Assembly: GCA_021783435.1 (NCBI GenBank)
Contig: JAJXUC010000113.1
Coordinates: 1 to 13,005, forward strand
Direction: 5' to 3'
Length of the DNA: 13,005 bases
Source: Pseudomonadota bacterium
GTDB taxonomy: Bacteria; Pseudomonadota; Gammaproteobacteria; Burkholderiales; Burkholderiaceae
Shown here: in pieces, positions 11,532-13,005 of the stretch
Numbering within the stretch: position 1 is the stretch's first letter
How the letters are laid out: each line of letters opens with the position of its first letter
Made by a program: the position numbers and the translations under genes
The notes under the pieces: generated by a model
Databases searched by the model: none
Told to the model about the DNA's origin: nothing
What the model saw: only the letters and a program-made list of their open reading frames with translations

Positions 11532-13005
11532 CTAGGGAAGGCGGCTTGCCATGACCAGGGTGCGCCAGCCGTTGTACTGCTGCCAGACCGCGGTCACACT
11601 GCCCGCGGCGTCCGCCGCCAGCACAGGAAAACTGGCTTCCACGGTGGCGCGGGGATCGGACAGCTGGGTCGGGGCGCTCCAGCGCGAGACGGCGGGGTCG
11701 AAGCGGGCGGCGTGAACCTGCAGCCCGCGCGGACCGGCCTGATACCAGGCGCAGGTGACGTTCCCGGCGGCGTCGGCAACGAGTTGCGGGTTGCCGGCGC
11801 TGTCCTGCTGCGGGTCGTCGAGCCGCTCGGGGGCGCCCCAGCGGCGGGACGCGACGTTGAACCGGCTGGCGAACATGGCGTCGCGTCCTGCCGCGTCCGC
11901 CTGTTCCCAGGCCAGCATGACGTTGCCGGCGGCATCCGCCGCCAGAGCGGGAGCCAGCGCGGCACCCTGGAAAGGCGCCGGGGTTTGCATCACCACGGCG
12001 GGCGCCCACGCCCGCGCGCCCGCCGCCAGGCGACTGGTGGCCAGGCGGCGTTTGGCGCCGCTGCCTTGCACCCAGGCGGCGGTGAAGCCGCCCTGGGCAT
12101 CCGCCACCAGGGCCGGCATCTGCGCGCGCGCACCCGGCATGCTGACGCGCTGCGGGGCTTGCCAGAGGCCGCCATCGCCCCGCGGGCGCGCCGCATACAC
12201 CGCCTCACGGCCGCGCGCGCCCTGCTGCCAGGCGGCGGCGAAGCGGCCATCCGGGGTGGCGGCGATCACCGGGTCGTAGGCATGGGCCGGGAGCCGGTCC
12301 AGCGCATGCGCCGGCAGCCAGCGGCCTTGCGCCTGTATCCAGCGCGCCGCGTCGATGCCGGTGTGGCGGCGGTCGGGCTGCTGCCACACCACGGCCACAT
12401 TGCCGTCGGCGTCCGCGGCCAGCTGCGGGTTGGTGGCGTTGCCCGGAAGCCGCGGATCGTCGAGCCGCACCGGCGCCGACCAGTCCCCGTCCGGATCGAG
12501 CCGGCTGGCCAGAATGGCGTTGCGCCCGTTCAGGGCCTGGAACCACACGGCGGTGACGCGGCCTTGCGCGTCGGCCGCCAGCGCAGGGATGCCCGCCGAC
12601 TCGGCTTGCGCCGTGCGCAGGTCGATGCCGCGCGGGGCGCTCCAGAAATCCGTGGCGGGCGTGTAGCGGCTGACCTCGATGGCGTTGTGCCGTCCGTCGT
12701 TCTGGAACCAGGCGGCGATGACCTCGCCGTTCGCGCCGGCCACCACCTGCGCGCCGCTGGCGGGCCGGTCGACGAGGCGCGCGGTGCGCGCATCGTCGAT
12801 TTCAATCGGCGTCGTCCAGACGCTGCATGCCGTCGTGAAGCGGCTGCGCAGGGACATCTGCGTGGCATCCGGCGTTTTCGCGGCGAGTTGCAGGGTGTAG
12901 GCCGTGCAGCCGGCCAACGGCGCTGTGGGTTCGAACACGGCGTCCCGGCCGGCGATTTTCACCAGCCCATTCACCGGCGTGCCGATCGGCGTAAGCAGCT
13001 GCAGC
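11532..13005 (-). CDS. Large repeat protein, C-terminal part: Ig-like domain end plus eight propeller-type repeats
   Basis: The frame is open from the right edge to a TAG at 11532, so the true start lies outside the window; the GTG at 12974 is an internal codon. The first 50 or so residues (AVFEPTAPLAGCTAYTLQLA, then RSRFTT) match the end of a bacterial Ig-like domain of the SbsA/Big_5 kind. Eight repeats of about 52-58 residues follow to the very end. Each has the pattern W-x-x-P near its start, a P-x-LAADA-x-GN/G-V-x-x-W-x-Q core, and a final ASR or AAR. This looks like a BNR/sialidase-like or similar beta-propeller, exposed outside the cytoplasm. No catalytic residues are evident, so binding or adhesion is as likely as enzymatic action. 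The protein ends right after the last repeat (ASRLP). It does not overlap the next gene. Confidence 0.85.
   Translation of the reverse strand, partial: LQLLTPIGTPVNGLVKIAGRDAVFEPTAPLAGCTAYTLQLAAKTPDATQMSLRSRFTTACSVWTTPIEIDDARTARLVDRPASGAQVVAGANGEVIAAWFQNDGRHNAIEVSRYTPATDFWSAPRGIDLRTAQAESAGIPALAADAQGRVTAVWFQALNGRNAILASRLDPDGDWSAPVRLDDPRLPGNATNPQLAADADGNVAVVWQQPDRRHTGIDAARWIQAQGRWLPAHALDRLPAHAYDPVIAATPDGRFAAAWQQGARGREAVYAARPRGDGGLWQAPQRVSMPGARAQMPALVADAQGGFTAAWVQGSGAKRRLATSRLAAGARAWAPAVVMQTPAPFQGAALAPALAADAAGNVMLAWEQADAAGRDAMFASRFNVASRRWGAPERLDDPQQDSAGNPQLVADAAGNVTCAWYQAGPRGLQVHAARFDPAVSRWSAPTQLSDPRATVEASFPVLAADAAGSVTAVWQQYNGWRTLVMASRLP
11535..12818 (-). repeat. Eight tandem ~54-residue coding repeats
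   Basis: Repeats begin at the W codons whose first bases are at 12818, 12644, 12482, 12320, 12164, 12008, 11840 and 11681, with periods of 58, 54, 54, 52, 52, 56 and 53 codons and a final unit of 49. The conserved core is ADAxGxVxxxWxQ. Units 3 and 7 both carry a W-(S/G)-AP-x-RLDDP start with NPQL(A/V)ADA-x-GNV. The repeats are diverged, so recent duplication is unlikely. Confidence 0.85.

Noticed and set aside
1..13005. CRISPR arrays, tRNA or rRNA genes, insertion sequences, prophage or defence genes
   Set aside because: No regularly spaced repeats, cloverleaf-like sequences, transposase motifs or terminal inverted repeats were seen on either strand.

Overview
The window is 13 kb of high-GC bacterial chromosome, probably from a betaproteobacterium (Burkholderiales-like). 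That placement is an inference from codon use, the HisKA_3/NarL pair, the KefB/C-type antiporter with a fused RCK domain, and the phosphoesterase plus di-heme peroxidase pair. I cannot name the genus. Eight protein-coding genes are supported, two of them cut by the window edges. I see no tRNA, rRNA, CRISPR array, insertion sequence or phage gene.

Left end (1-2333, minus strand): a regulatory block made of a soluble PAS/HisKA_3 histidine kinase, a NarL/FixJ response regulator that overlaps it by 8 nt, and, 43 nt further on, the N-terminal part of an AraC-family regulator. Upstream of the kinase lie a candidate promoter and a perfect 8+8 bp palindrome that could be an operator.

Middle left (2773-4457, plus strand): an isolated secreted lipoprotein with a propeller-like sequence. 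Its GC is visibly lower than its neighbours', and it is closed by a very clean intrinsic terminator.

Middle (4459-7625, minus strand): a two-gene exported operon. A phosphoesterase of the AcpA/phospholipase C family is followed, with a 1-nt TGATG stop/start overlap, by a MauG/CcpA-type di-heme peroxidase. A PHO-box-like sequence with a -10 element at phoA-like spacing precedes the operon, which suggests induction by phosphate starvation.

Right (7908-9215, plus strand): a PAS-PAS-GGEEF diguanylate cyclase with a conserved I-site, driven by an extended -10 promoter. Its stop codon overlaps the stop codon of the convergent KefB/C-type cation/proton antiporter (9212-11206, minus strand). A 325-bp gap holds a REP-like hairpin. 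The window ends inside a minus-strand gene whose visible part encodes the end of an Ig-like domain and eight tandem repeats of about 54 residues, probably a beta-propeller.

Most of this is ordinary housekeeping and signalling content. The observations most worth following are the PHO-box-controlled phosphoesterase/di-heme peroxidase pair, the palindrome ahead of the two-component genes, the low-GC lipoprotein islet, and the eight-repeat exported protein.
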